Origin: Glandiceps talaboti
Taxonomy: Eukaryota > Hemichordata > Enteropneusta > Spengelidae
Reading direction: 5' to 3'
NCBI RefSeq assembly: GCF_964340395.1
Contig: NC_135550.1
Coordinates: 4,438,601 to 4,502,600 of the forward strand
Length of the DNA: 64,000 nucleotides
The notes beneath the pieces are model-generated. The model was not told where the DNA came from and did not search any database. It saw only the letters and a list, made by a program, of their open reading frames with translations. Positions within the stretch are counted from its first letter, which is position 1. Every line of letters begins with the position of its first letter. Position numbers and translations under genes: made by a program. Shown piece after piece: positions 1 through 12,722 of this stretch.

Positions 1-771
1 TGTGAATATATGATGATAGCTTCACACGTTCATCATCAGTAAGCCTTAGATTTGAAGTCTTCCCGGGTACGAACACGCGTTCGGCAAATCACATATCCTT
101 AATTGACATGTTGAAATCATGTGATTGTAATTACTCTCCCTTGATTTGCGTGGATTTTCATGCTCTATTTTTATTTTTGCCAGAGTATCAAAGTATTGTC
201 ATATAAAAAACTAATTTGGATGTTTATGCCTTTCCCATATCTTTGAAAATGAAATATCAATATATCATATGGGTGTATAAAACAAATATATGAGTAATGT
301 AATAAAATACGGCCTGGATGGGTGTATTTTGAATCCGTGACATCAAGTGACAAGGTGATATCACTTGGCCACTTAGTGTCATGGATTGTTTTGATTTCCC
401 GCAGTGCCACTATCTTTGAAACCCTACTTAACACTTAACACTTACACTGGTGAAATTTACACAAATTGTCAAAATAGTGTTGTCAAGACCACAATTATCA
501 CAATGTATGTAGTTCCCTTGATAGGGGAGGGGCAATGCAATTGATTGTAAAAAATATGGTCCATGACAACAATAGTTCATGGTGCAAATTGGATACTCTG
601 GCAAAAATAAAAAGAGAGCATGCAAATCCACGCAAGTCTAATGAAAATTAATTACAATCACATGATTTCAACCTGTCAATGAAGGATATGTGATTTGCCG
701 AATGCGTGTTCGTACCCATTTGGGAGACTTCGAATTTGATGATGAACATGTGAAGCTATCATCATATTCAC
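1..771. repeat. Foldback / MITE-like element with ~180-bp terminal inverted repeats
   Basis: The first ~190 bases are the reverse complement of about 592-771, with roughly 85-90% identity by eye. For example, GTTGAAATCATGTGATTGTA near 112 pairs with its reverse complement near 650, and TGTGAATAT.GATGATAGCTTCACA at the left end mirrors the right end at ~740-771. The 400-bp centre shows no coding sequence. The left end coincides with the window edge, so the element may extend further left. This layout is typical of non-autonomous foldback DNA transposons; no transposase is present. Confidence 0.75.
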
Positions 772-880
772 ATTGAGCGTAGAGGTCAACTTTTGAACGT
801 GAAGATGAATATGATGGTATCTTCACACTCGTCGCCGAAACACGTCGTAATGGATGTCAAAGGTCACGCCTCGTACTCGT

Positions 881-927
881 GACAGGCGCCTGGTACGAGC
901 ACGACGTGCTCTGCACCGGCGCCTGTC
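881..927. other. GC-rich perfect-stem hairpin
   Basis: GACAGGCGCC (881-890) pairs with GGCGCCTGTC (918-927). Inside the loop, GAGCACG is followed after one base by CGTGCTC. CTCGTAC/GTACGAG at ~871-899 offers an alternative pairing. It stands out because the flanks are A/T-rich. No family is recognised, and it may be the end of a repeat. Confidence 0.5.
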
Positions 928-1008
928 AGCAGACTCGGCCAAAAAAAAAGTTGGGAAAAAACAAAAGTTGAAAAAAATTTTTTTTAATAATGTAAAAAAT
1001 AAAATAAA

Positions 1009-1068
1009 AAAATATAAAATACTATAGCAAAAATAAAAAAATACTTTTGGCCTGAACGGCTTCCCATA
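1009..1068 (+). repeat. Dispersed repeat, copy 1 (copy 2 at 30517-30578)
   Basis: About 60 bases, ending in TTTTGGCCTGAACGGCTTCC and preceded by an A-rich run with ACTATAGCAAAAATAAA, recur almost unchanged at 30517-30578 in the same orientation. This indicates an interspersed repeat family whose full extent is unknown. Confidence 0.6.
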
Positions 1069-2224
1069 GACAACATCTTCCCGACCCTTTGAATTTCATT
1101 TGCTACACTGTACATTTTTTATTAAATTTTCCACCTATATTAATCTCCATCACTATTCACAGGAGATATATTTTTGTCGTTATATCTCGTACCAAAATTA
1201 GCCTTAATTTTCTTGAATGTTGGGTCCAAGGACTTTGATTAGGTCCTCGGGAACTATTCTATGGCCCCACCAGCATTCTATTTTGTATTACTTTCAAAGA
1301 ATGTGTATTTGGTGGAATACATCTCAATTCGATTCAATTCAATTCCATGTTAACATGTCAAGGTGATAACAATACCCTCTCCTGATCACAATTGAAATTT
1401 TAATTCAGAAAACTAACACTAGAAAAATTCTCAAAGTATAGTTACATGCCATACCATTTAAAAACATTTTATTATTTTTTTTATGGACAAATACAGCATA
1501 CTTATATATTAATTCCATGTAACAGAACGCCATGTACTAGTATCTGTGCAATGAAAAGTTATCTGTATATTACTATATTCTTTGTTTTCAATATATATTT
1601 AATATTTATAATTAGCATTTACTAGTTATAAATATCTGTGCAATGAAACCTGTCAGAGATTTTCAGCTCACCAAGTCACCATATCATTCCAGTATCTGGT
1701 ATACTTTCACTTGAGTTGATCCTATTTGTTCAGACTTTGCCCTCCTGTGTGGCTTCAACTGTTTATTTCTTTAACCAGGTTATTCCTTACTACTTTATCA
1801 ATTAATGATTTAATTGTTTCATGTAACAGAACTCAATGTACTAGTATCGGTTTGATCAATTTGTTACAGATTGTTATGGTCTACTGTACTGGCTTCAGAA
1901 ACTACATGTATATGTCGAATGTGTATATGCATTTTCATAAGGGCTGTGTATATGTGATATGCGATATGCACTGAAAAAATTCTCACGGAAGAATCACTGT
2001 CAATAAATATGATTGTTGTTAACTTGCATAATTGTGTATATATAGGTGTGTTCTATACTTCAATGTTAGCAAAAGTGTTGAGTAGCCCCCTTCCCTTCAC
2101 TCTTAAGTTTTTGAGTAGACCAACCTTCTAGCTTACCATTTTTTGAGTGACTCCCCTCCGATCCCTCCGACCCCCGGGTCATAAATAATGATGGCACCCT
2201 AACATAGACGACGGTCGCCTATTA
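1069..2224. other. Non-coding stretch, no gene seen
   Basis: AT-rich sequence without a convincing exon. At 2085-2190 there is a C-rich tract containing GACCCCCGGGTCATAAATAA, similar in style to the C-rich tract at 22027-22140. Both look like degraded repeat remnants. Confidence 0.5.
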
Positions 2225-3035
2225 CATTTACACATAAACATCAATAATCCTACTTTTCACATTATCAAAGTCTACGTTCCAAATGACGGAGAGGAACGTT
2301 TATACTTTTTCACACATCTTAAAAAACTCCTTACATTGAAAACGACAAAATCATAATGGGTGGAGACTTTAATTGCACGCTGAACCCAAACTTAGACCGA
2401 ACTTCAGAAACCGAAACCCACCTTAAATCATCATTCTCGCTTTCGTCAATAAACCATTGCTTCAAATGGTCCATATTCACTAAAACAAAGGCAACTACAC
2501 TTTGAAACGGGGGAAACACAAATCTCTAATCGACACATTTTATATAAACAAAGCCTTGACAACAAAAATAAATAATGTGTCCATAGTTACATGTACATCG
2601 AACAACTTCTCAGACAATTGTATTGTTATACTCAACATCTCCCCAAAGTGTATGCAAAAAAAACCCATGATGCCCCAATACAAGAATACTTGATGACTAA
2701 GACTACAACAAACTTATTAAACATTGGTGGAAACAATGGAGAAATGAAAAAAAAACACGTTCAATTCTATTCAATCTTGGTGGGACATTGGTAAACATAA
2801 AATTAAAGAAGTCAGCAAACAATACAGTTTCGACTGTACCTTAAACAAAACCTTCTCTTCAACATCCTTCCCTGACTCAACAATTTAATCAAAACAAATG
2901 GTTCATTCTTGGTCCACCTTTTCACAGCTACATCCTCACTACAGCTAAAACCAGTATTCATATTTCGGGAAGGAGAGTAATCAATGAAGAAACCGAAGCT
3001 TCGAATATCGACGTAAACAAACTATTCAAAACATG
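2225..3035 (+). mobile_element. Decayed non-LTR retrotransposon, endonuclease region
   Basis: Conceptual translation in shifting frames gives pieces typical of the APE-type endonuclease of LINEs: VYVPNDGEER near 2272, IIMGGDFNCTLNPN near 2355 and a LNNFSDxCIVI-like stretch near 2600-2630 (the SDH region). The following WWDIGKHKIKEVSKQY-like piece near 2790 also fits the linker between endonuclease and reverse transcriptase. Stops and frameshifts are frequent and no reverse transcriptase follows, so this is a dead 5'-part fragment. The clade cannot be assigned with certainty. Confidence 0.7.
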
Positions 3036-4127
3036 AGTGAAAAACCGTATTTCAAATGATTACGTGTACCACAAAATTCACACCAGTATCAACACTTTTG
3101 AAGCTAATTGGTGCATAAATAATGCAATCGTTTCGATTCATGACGACACACTTGTATTCGCCGATATCATTTTTCATACTTCACCAGAGAGGGCACCCCC
3201 TCATATTACCTATGTACTGTTGAAAAGAAACAAAACAAAAAGCAAAAAGGGTGTTACTGCTTATGTCACATGCAGTGTTCAGGGTTTGAGAAGGGGTGGA
3301 CGCAATTTGGCACGGATTGTGTTCCCTTCCCTTCCCTTCGCCTTACAACCTGGAACTAATCGTAACTGTCACTGCAGTCAGCCTAATGGTCGACAGGGAC
3401 ACACGTACTCACCATTCTGCTTTCTTACAGCTCAAGTCAAATAATTGGTTGTATATAGAAGAATCCTTGGATGTACATTGGAAACACACAATATGCTGAC
3501 AATCATATTACAATAAATCTCTCATTATTCACCTTGACATTATTTGAACCAACGTATTTGAAGACTTGTCTTCATGTAATTAAAATGAAGTTTACAGAAC
3601 CGACAGAATATACAAGAAAGATTCCTTGGATGTACATTAAAATACGCATACGAAACGCCAAGCCAACAATGATCATGAACCCTTTCTTCCCAGTTGTCAA
3701 TTTGTTCTGACTTGAACCCAATTTTTGGACATTTCAACCATTTGTTTCCATTCCAGACATTTTGTTTATTCTTATGTAAATTATTTTTAACTATCAAAGT
3801 GAATAAATTTTCTTGTGAAAAGTCAAAAGTCATCATCATCTAGCCTCTATCTTTATGAATGCCAAGGTCAAAAGACTTAAAATATGCGCGTTATTTATGT
3901 ATTATCAAAATTTCCAACATGTTATATGTTATGTGAAACAAACATTGCGTATCTACTATTGGATGTCAACATCTCATCAACTATTCAAATTATGTATGAA
4001 TATGGAAGTTACGCCCTCTGAATTTCTACAACGTACTTAGTGAATAGGTTGTGCTGGTTATCATGTATTTTAGGCAATGATATTGTTCTTTTGTAAATTA
4101 AAAAAGTGTGCTGATGCAAACACATAC
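3036..4127. other. Non-coding stretch; possible 3' region of the 4.1-6.1 kb minus-strand gene
   Basis: No exon could be established. A short direct repeat around CCTTGGATGTACATT occurs at ~3467 and ~3625. An open minus frame at 3540-3839 includes a stretch reading SEQIDNWEERVHDHCW but lacks clear splice support. It could be a terminal exon of the gene upstream on the minus strand, or chance. Confidence 0.35.
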
Positions 4128-4193
4128 CTCATCAAATCTCTCTATGAGCAAGTTCTTGGTGTCATAGGGATTAGAGTAACCCGCTTTGTCAAA
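4128..4193 (-). CDS. Exon (third seen, most 3') of an unrecognised minus-strand gene
   Basis: A 66-bp exon encodes 22 residues, FDKAGYSNPYDTK then NLLIERFDE. It is bounded on the minus strand by acceptor ATTATCATTACAG and donor GTATGTG. It begins and ends in phase 0, matching the phase-0 end of the exon at 4532-4630. The residues are charged and non-repetitive, as expected for real coding sequence in this AT-rich setting. The gene must continue toward lower coordinates, since there is no stop codon here, but the next exon was not found with confidence. I do not recognise the protein. Confidence 0.6.
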
Positions 4194-4531
4194 CTGTAAT
4201 GATAATATAAAGATAAATAAGTCAAATGTACATGTGTAGTAAAATGGGATTATTTTTAAAAGCCACGTTCCAATTTGGTCGTCAACATTTACGTTGGAAA
4301 AACAGTTATCTGACAAACATAACAGTGACGATATAGCACTAATACGATAAATAGGATTAGGTCATGGACCTTTTTAAGGTATCGGCATGTATACCTTTGA
4401 TTTGAAAGATAAATGACCATATTTGACCTTTGGGAGTCAGGCTATTGTTGTATATCAGTGTTTGTGTCGGGGAGGGGGGGGGGCTGGTTAAAACTTATGA
4501 GTCATACATTTGTTATCATTCATCTACTTAC

Positions 4532-4630
4532 CGAATCTTCATATAGACTTTTAAAATCAGAACGCCATAATTTATTGTCTTTCCTTAAGGAAGTCTTAAT
4601 CTTTTTAACCAATTCTCCAATTTTGTCTTC
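4532..4630 (-). CDS. Exon (second seen) of an unrecognised minus-strand gene
   Basis: A 99-bp exon encodes 33 residues: EDKIGELVKKIKTSLRKDN, then KLWRSDFKSLYEDS. On the minus strand it has acceptor CGTTTTCAG and consensus donor GTAAGTAG. Both junctions are phase 0. It is lysine-rich and probably helical; 18 of the 33 residues are K, R, E, D, S or N. It continues directly into FDKAGYSNP of the next exon and is preceded by the exon at 6017-6078. No catalytic motif, signal peptide or membrane segment is visible in these pieces. Function is unknown. Confidence 0.65.
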
Positions 4631-4698
4631 CTGAAAACGAAGAGCTAATAGCAGTAAATAATATATATTATATAGACACTTTATTATATAGACACTTT

Positions 4699-4752
4699 AT
4701 GTATGTATGTATGTATGTATGTATGTATGTATGTATGTATGTATGTATATGT

Positions 4753-4786
<34 letters not shown>

Positions 4787-4836
4787 CTGTCTGTCTGTCT
4801 GTCTGCCTGTATGTATGTATGTATGTATGTATGTAT
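4699..4836. repeat. (GTAT)n / (GT)n / (GTCT)n compound microsatellite
   Basis: Uninterrupted GTAT units are followed by GT, then GTCT, then GTAT again. It lies in the intron between the exons at 4193 and 4532-4630 and the exon at 6017; strictly, it lies just above 4630. The long frames across it are low-complexity artefacts. Confidence 0.95.
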
Positions 4837-5562
4837 GCACGTGCATATACATGTATATTCATATATGATAAATCATAACAATAACTATAACTATAAATGT
4901 GATATGGTTGCTTGATAAAATTAACGATTTCAGCATGTCTATTGCACTTGTTTAATAGAGCCAACAGGTTTTTACATAGGTGTTGGCTAAGGACGTACTT
5001 AGATTATACTGCCATTTTACACTAGTATATAAACCGAATGATTCATCACAGTGGCAAATATGCCAGTCTCAATTATGACCAGATGATTTTCAATTTAACG
5101 ACTGATAGACATTAATCACATAATGTTCATTACACGAACGATATCTAATGACCTCAATGATCTCTTGCGCCATCCAGAAATTAAAAGTTTGAATTTGTTT
5201 GAATGGGTAAGCTTGTTTATATTATGTTGAGATACATTGTTACCTGGTCGTACCTCCCTCGCCCTTGCATCAACAGCTAGCTTGTAACCACACGCCCACT
5301 AAAGTCGTTATCATCCAGTATCCCAAAGAGTTACATTTACATAACATGGCCTTGTGTAAATAAGACGTAAATTAACATACGTCCGCCTCAAGTTGTGTAA
5401 TGTGTCTATATTTACACACTGATTCATTTGAATAATAGGTCAAACTAGTTGTCATGGTAGAAAGGACTCGACTGTACACTGTGATCGGCCAAGCTATTGG
5501 CGAAATTTTCAATCCGTCTTATCAGCTTTGACAATGTGAATGTAATTACGATAAGCTATTGA

Positions 5563-5965
5563 TGCGAGGGCTATGCGATTCTATAATGCTATGCTATGAT
5601 ATGCTATGCTATGCTATTCTGGCATTCTATGTTGTGCTATGATATGATATGATGTGCTATGCTGTTATATTATGTTGTGTTGTGTTGTGTTGTGTTGTGT
5701 TGTGTTGTCTTGTCTTGTCTTGTCTTGTCTTGTCTTGTGTTGTGTTGTGTTGTCTTGTCTTGTGTTATGGTTTATGTTACGTTAAGCTTTGTTATGTTAT
5801 GTTATGTTATGTTAAGCTATATTGTATTGTGTTGTGTTGTGCTGTGCTGTGCTGTGCTGTGCTGTGCTGTGTTGTGTTGTGTTGTGTTGTGTTGTGTCGT
5901 GTCATTCTCTATAGTGGTCTGCGGTTTAGTTATGTTATGCCATGTCATGCCATGCAATGCGATGC
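5563..5965. repeat. Pentanucleotide satellite (GTTGT / CTTGT / CTATG variants)
   Basis: About 400 bp of period-5 repeat grades through sub-blocks: CTATG, GTTGT, CTTGT, then TATGT, GCTGT, GTTGT and finally CATGC. One strand has almost no A outside the TATG blocks, so stop-free frames of ~100 codons arise (Leu/Val/Cys-rich). These are not genes. The tract sits inside the intron between the exons at 4630 and 6017. Confidence 0.95.
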
Positions 5966-6016
5966 TGTAGAAGTGTAGGGCGATTTTAATGGTATTTGAT
6001 CACTTTCCTTCCTTAC

Positions 6017-6078
6017 CACGGGTGCCATTTTCTCCGCGACTGAATTGAAAGGAATCACTTGGCTTTCGTACTGAAATT
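6017..6078 (-). CDS. Exon (first seen) of an unrecognised minus-strand gene
   Basis: A 62-bp exon reads (x)FQYESQVIPFNSVAEKMAPV. It starts with two bases of a split codon and ends in phase 0, matching the exon at 4532-4630. Minus-strand signals are a pyrimidine-rich acceptor CTTCTCCTCTTCAG and donor GTAAGG. The 1.39-kb intron to the next exon contains the (GTAT)n and pentanucleotide repeats. Earlier exons, including the start codon, must lie above 6078 or outside the window and were not found. Joined with the other two exons this gives about 76 residues of a soluble-looking protein of unknown family. Confidence 0.55.
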
Positions 6079-6804
6079 CTGAAGAGGAGAAGGATAGAGA
6101 AGTCCCTTCTAGCATGTTGGTAAATATTTAAAATAGAAAAAAAAACATTAAACAATTACTATACCAATGGATCTACATGCTACACGTGTACGTGTATGTA
6201 CATTTGCCTTTACTGCTTATACTTTGTAATTAGTGAAAATACATTTCTGAGTTACTTTTACTGATTGCACAATTCAGTTAATGAGTTTAGCTCGTTTCAA
6301 ATTTGTCTTTTTCTCGAATACGCATACAAGTAACCACGGTTTTACCTCCATGACATAGTGAGGAGTGTATTTCAAAAATCACTGTGGAAAAAGCTATTTG
6401 TTGTCTCAAAATGAAATTAGCACGTAGTTCTGAGCAAACGTATGCGTAGTTACATTTTATACCTCTTGTCTATCCGCATACAGATTCTTACACACACGTC
6501 GTGCAAAAACATACACACTCATAGTGCATGAACCTTGCCCAAAAGACTATAGCGCAGTTATCGCCAACTTTCAATGCACACTGTACTGCCTGCGACACAT
6601 ATTAATATTCAACCATTACACATCTTATAAAAAGTAGACACAAAATAACACTTCTATAGTGTACAAAAACGGTAAAGTGAATGACTTAGACACACTCAAC
6701 GGGCAATTGTTGTTATCAACTATGTTTTGTCCCCTGACTTAACCAAAAACAGCCTGTTACAGAAATTCCACGATTGCCACTCACACTATCATACAATGTT
6801 TTTC
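6079..6804. other. Non-coding stretch, no feature recognised
   Basis: Upstream side of the minus-strand exon at 6017-6078. No start exon or repeat boundary could be supported. Confidence 0.4.
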
Positions 6805-7490
6805 AAGTACCAAGGGAACTGTGCACACCCCTGTAACAATCATATACCTACGACAGGGGTGTAGCTGTACCAGCCCTATGGAGCCAAGGAGACTGTGTAA
6901 AATACCTAGATATGACAAATGTGTAATTTGATAATGCTATCACCCATGTAGCAAAGATGTGCAGCATGCATCATAGGTTTTTATAACACCCATGGACAAG
7001 AGCTATGTCAGCATTGTCGTAATAGAGGTATGTCGTACAGTCATGTACCAGCTGAGTGAGCAATGCTAAACGGATGTAAACAAAAAAGCTGCTACAGGGT
7101 ATTATTCAACTATGAGCACAAGGGGCAGCGAGCATGTAATTGATTGATCGATCGATCGATTTATTATTTGGTTGAATGATTGATCGATTGAATGATCATT
7201 TTTTGTGGTGCAATATGACTTATTTTGTGTGATATTGATCAATTCACTCATTGAGTTTTAAAACTATTTCTTTTTCTTTACCTGGATACTTTGCTCTCAG
7301 CTGTATCTCAGACAGTTACACATCTGTCAACTCTAGGATCTTACACCTAGTGTGCTGGCAGGAGCTGTTACAGGTATATTTTTCATAGCTGATACAGCCA
7401 CTGTGGCTCCATAGGGCTAGTACAGCTATGTGTACAAACCTGTCCTTGGCATGTGATTGTTATAGTGGTGTGCAAGGTTCCCTGTATATC
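6805..7490. repeat. Inverted-repeat (foldback/MITE-like) element
   Basis: About 6805-6930 is similar to the reverse complement of 7350-7490. The shared core CAGCCCTATGGAGCCA occurs near 6876 and, inverted, near 7398. ACAATCA(T/C)AT and TGCACACC blocks are also shared. The arms are about 80% similar by eye and contain offsets. The centre includes a short (ATTG/ATCG)n run at 7139-7165. No coding sequence. Confidence 0.6.
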
Positions 7491-7844
7491 CATGTATCTG
7501 AAAGTCTCATTATTGTCGTAATTTATCACATGAATTTATTACATGCTTCTTTGTAAAACTTATCACCGTCAACGGCATTTCCTTTAGCCAAGGGACAAGG
7601 TGCAGACTGAATTTTGTTGTGCTCTTTATTTGCGAACACATCACTTCCTTCATGTAATGACACGTATTTTACACGATTTGCGGTAAAGTATCCATGGTAT
7701 CGAACACGTAAACATAAAATTGCCTTGGAACAAACAGAACGATGAAATCATTTCTAATTCGGAATAATATCTAACATTTGAATTATGTGATAACTATTAA
7801 CTATTGTCATTTACTAAAATAAAGTTTCTAAAGTACTTTCGATT

Positions 7845-7965
7845 CAGGTGAGGGGGGCAAAAGGCCGGAGGGCAAAATGACCAGGGGGCAAAAGACCGGT
7901 GGGCAACAGGCGGGGGAATAAAAGACCATGGGGCAAAATGACGGGGGGCAACGAGCCTGTTTCCA
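7845..7965. repeat. Degenerate short tandem repeat rich in GGGGGCAAAA
   Basis: About seven variants of a ~17-bp unit containing GGGGGCAAAATGACC / GGGGCAAAAGACC are arranged head to tail. The two Pro/Phe-rich minus-strand frames across it come from the repeat and are not evidence of a gene. Confidence 0.7.
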
Positions 7966-7974
7966 CTTAATGCC

Positions 7975-8125
7975 CTGATCTGATAGAAAAATAAGCCACT
8001 GTATACAGCGAACGAACACTTATAAGCGACTATAATCACATGCTAGGCTCAATCAATTCTTTTTTCGTTCAAACTTCCTCACGACTTGAAAGTTTGCCAA
8101 GTATATCATTAATCACAAACACGTA
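7975..8125 (+). repeat. Direct duplication, copy 1 (copy 2 at 8812-8955)
   Basis: CTGATCTGATAGAAAAA, ATAATCACATGCTAGGCT and GACTTGAAAGTTTGCCAAG occur in the same order in both copies with small insertions and deletions. A second shared block (TATCCATGTATCTGAAAGTC) occurs at ~7488 and ~8250. The region was therefore duplicated locally, about 840 bp apart. Confidence 0.75.
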
Positions 8126-8635
8126 CGGTTATTTATCACTTGACATTTATGAGGTGGTATACATACATCCATGCAACAGGCTTATATTTCCCAGCTATGC
8201 ACCAGGGTTATGAAAAGGTATACGCCGTAACAGGGTTACCTGTTTATCCATGTATCTGAAAGTCTCATTATTGTCGTACTTTATCACATGACATCTATGA
8301 TCAGTCCTTGACAACTGTGTTATAACAACTTACATAGTTCGTCCTCTTGTTTGGTGACTAATGTGTGAAATCTATATTGACCTTAGCTAACATATCAAAG
8401 CATTCTAATTGCAGTTAATCATAGTTATTGTAATTAAAAACATAATCATAAACGATATTAACTTGACTGCTAACACTGTGTCTCGATTTCGACCCAAATG
8501 ATACACGCAGTGTACGTGTCCTATATGTAGCCATCTAGCTAGCTACCCAGAAATGCGTCATTATGCTTTCTATCCGTCATATACGCAACAAAGTACCTGA
8601 GGTAAAAGGCAGCCACACGAACACTTCCACACCAG

Positions 8636-8674
8636 ACAGACAGACGGACGGACGGACGGACGGACGGACGGACG

Positions 8675-8742
<68 letters not shown>
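8636..8742. repeat. (GACG)n-(GACA)n microsatellite
   Basis: Pure GACG units run into pure GACA units. The open frames on both strands (Asp-Arg-Gln-Thr and Cys-Leu-Ser-Val repeats) are artefacts of the 4-bp period. It lies between the two copies of the direct duplication. Confidence 0.95.
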
Positions 8743-8744
<2 letters not shown>

Positions 8745-8811
8745 TAACAATCACTATGAGACCTACCTTGCTGTTGTGTTGCAATTAGGCTTCTCCGTGT
8801 ACACTTACTGC

Positions 8812-8955
8812 CTTGATCTGATAGAAAAAAGCGACTAACCCGAACACTTAAGAACAACTTATAATCACATGCTAGGCTTAATCGATTCTTTTTCGTTCAA
8901 ACTTCCTCACATGACTTGAAAGTTTGCCAAGTATATCATTAATCACTAGGCGTGA
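8812..8955 (+). repeat. Direct duplication, copy 2 (copy 1 at 7975-8125)
   Basis: See copy 1. The TTCGTTCAAACTTCCTCAC block and the ending AAGTATATCATTAATCAC are shared nearly base for base. Confidence 0.75.
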
Positions 8956-10576
8956 ATTCCTTGTACACTATCACCTTGTACACCATAATACTCCCTTGAC
9001 CACAGAAAGCTTTAAGTTTATTGTAATCGGAGCCGAATTTGCCTTAAAGCAGCAATAGTTGTAACCATGGTGTTTATTTCAGCCCCCAAAAATCAAACTA
9101 CTGATTCATCGAAAATGTGTGTTCATTTCTTCCTGATAACTTGACTTAGCACGCATATACGTATACGTATCTCTGGCAAACATTGAAATTGGTTGGTCTT
9201 GCTGCATGATGAGATATCGGAATTGGTAAATGTCACGTCCACGTCCTTTAGTTAGAATTCGTTGTGATAAACTCACACCACAAACACGCTTACGCTATCT
9301 AGGACTTTGAATTACTCACAATATCATAACTTCTGTTACAGCAGTTTCTTAGTCTTTGCCTTCGACGCCATTTAAAATTCAAGTTTATTCAAATAAACAA
9401 ATGTACCAACACTCCCGATGGACCATAATCGTCCGGGGTAGTACCACTTGGAGTGAGTAGAGTCTGTACCCGGTCATCGGGTTTTAAATGACCCATCGTG
9501 TTTTTTGGGGGGAATTTGTGAGATTTATGGGGTACATTACCTAGAAAAGAGCATTATTTCATTACTTGAACGTAGTTGTTAACAGGCTAGGGTGACAGTA
9601 TAGTCACTAGTGGGCTGTGAGTATACTACTGAACAGTTTGGTAACAAAAAATAGCATTTATCTTTTCAAGTATACTCCTTGACCGATCGCAAAACAAACA
9701 CATGAATAAATATACGTAAATCGCCGGATTGTAACGCACGCTAAATTTGTGGTAACTAGACTGTTCAAGGGTAAACTCACGCCCACCAAGCAACTATGAG
9801 CAATAGACATGCCAGAAAAACTGGTCATTACCTACTTCAGCTAGCTATGTCACTTTGGTGTAAATTGTATCATTCATGGTGTTTCCAGGGGTGAATAATA
9901 TAACGTGTATCACTACCTGTATTCATTAGCAACGTGAAAACCAGATCAAAACAACGAATTTGAAAGAAAACAAGCTAATTCTTGATAATCGTTAGATACA
10001 TGTAAATAAATGCATACTTATATAGCTATCCGGTTTAAATGCAAAGGCCTGGGTTAAACTTGTTACAACTATTGATTAATCGAAGAAATACTGTATTGTG
10101 CTGTTAAAACAGTCCTAATAAACCAAGTGGTCGGTTACTCGAGTCGTGGTGTTTTGTTCTCCTTGACTTGATTCTAAATGACGGTGGTCGTAAATCAATA
10201 AAGTAACAAATTCGGACGATATACTAGTAATTCGTAAAGAAACAAAGCAAGGTGTAAACAGAATACCCCCTCCCCCGTAAGGATATATAAACCCTTTTCA
10301 TTACTTTGCCGTCACTTCTTATCTGTACACTGAACGAATTGCAAATGCATTTAAGGGTTTAAGGGTTAAGGAAAGCAGACAGCGCCTTTTCCTATTGTAA
10401 GATGCATATTAATGATGCTCGCAGTCATGGAACACCACCGTCATACACAACTAATGTGTAAACTGGAATGATGTTATTAAAAATGCACTTTCAAATCGTG
10501 AACCACCTGGATGATATATCGAATTATTAGCACATTTGATTAATCATGCAAAATGCTCATGTCATATTTCAGATCA
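8956..10576. other. Non-coding stretch, no gene supported
   Basis: No splice-bounded exon was found. A minus-strand ATG in good context near 9373 opens only an 11-codon frame. A C-run and G-run near 9420-9515 look repetitive. Confidence 0.4.
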
Positions 10577-11784
<1,208 letters not shown>

Positions 11785-11866
11785 ACGAGTCTGATATTAC
11801 ATCAGGGGTTTACACTACGGACCGTAGTGTAATAATGCAAATCCATAATGTAATATCAGACTCGTC
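11785..11866. repeat. Short inverted repeat (hairpin)
   Basis: ACGAGTCTGATATTACAT near 11787 pairs with ATGTAATATCAGACTCGT near 11848. A second internal palindrome, CTACGGACCGTAG, lies between them. This looks like the folded end of a small DNA element. Confidence 0.7.
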
Positions 11867-12078
11867 TTCTTTTATTTTTATATACGATAGCTCTCCAATG
11901 TGATTGAGCACTCTACTTGGCGAAAGAAGAATGAAACTCCATGTATTTATATATGATCATCAGGCGTAACCTGCTGCTTACTACTGACGTAGTCTGTACA
12001 ATACAGTACTTAGGTGTGTTTTCATTGACGGCTGTGTGTACACAAACTATTATGTAAACAAGGTTACGTACATCGTCG

Positions 12079-12138
12079 CAAACCACGGCCTGTTTTACGG
12101 CAACGTTCTTAACGAGCCTCCCACAGGCCGTGGCTGCA
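12079..12138. repeat. Short inverted repeat around ACCACGGCCTGT / ACAGGCCGTGG
   Basis: AACCACGGCCTGT at ~12081 and ACAGGCCGTGGCT at ~12123 are inverted copies about 30 bp apart. Together with the hairpin at 11785-11866 this may mark one small repeat element. Confidence 0.5.
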
Positions 12139-12625
12139 TTCATATACTATATATTATTTATGGCATAGCTAATTTGTTCGTTTTGTACGTAAACACTACA
12201 ACCAATCAGATTGCCCCTTGCATACCACGTGATATACTGCTAATGCCTTGGCAAAAGCCTAGTAGGTCAACTGAAAACTGGCTTGGCTAAGTTGGGTTCT
12301 TGTAGCAGAAATTTTATTTTTGCCATCCTACAGACAAGATTGGATTGATTGTATGAATATAAAATATGGAATTAAAATTTTCTCGATTGAACTCGCTTGA
12401 ATCAGCCAGTCTTGGCTTATTGTAACCATGGCCCTATTGAGATAATCCACGTGGTAACCCACTTCGGTACGTACGTGCTACAAACTCACGATTGTATCCA
12501 TGCTCTCACAAACCCTGCTTGACACTTTGAGGCAAGATTTATAGATCATTATTTTTATGTCCATACATGTATCAATATAATATGTATTTACTGAGCACAG
12601 TGTCTTTCTTCCTGTGATCAAGTTT

Positions 12626-12722
<97 letters not shown>

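Noticed and set aside
5649-5978. Two ~105-codon Leu/Val/Cys-rich frames resembling membrane peptides
   Set aside because: Low-complexity translation of the pentanucleotide satellite; adjacent frames are equally open.
7260-7375. Splice-like site pair near CTTTACCTGGATAC on the minus strand
   Set aside because: All three frames between the sites contain stops, and the segment lies inside an inverted-repeat element.
8539-8857. Frames rich in Cys-Leu-Ser-Val or Asp-Arg-Gln-Thr
   Set aside because: Translation of (GACG)n/(GACA)n; the 4-bp period repeats every four codons in all frames.
9335-9373. Minus-strand ATG (MASKAKTKKLL) as first exon of the 4.1-6.1 kb gene
   Set aside because: The only nearby GT donor is weak and leaves the wrong phase for the exon at 6017-6078.
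10350-10372. Telomere-like AAGGGTTTAAGGGTTAAGG
   Set aside because: Only about three irregular units, so not a telomeric array.
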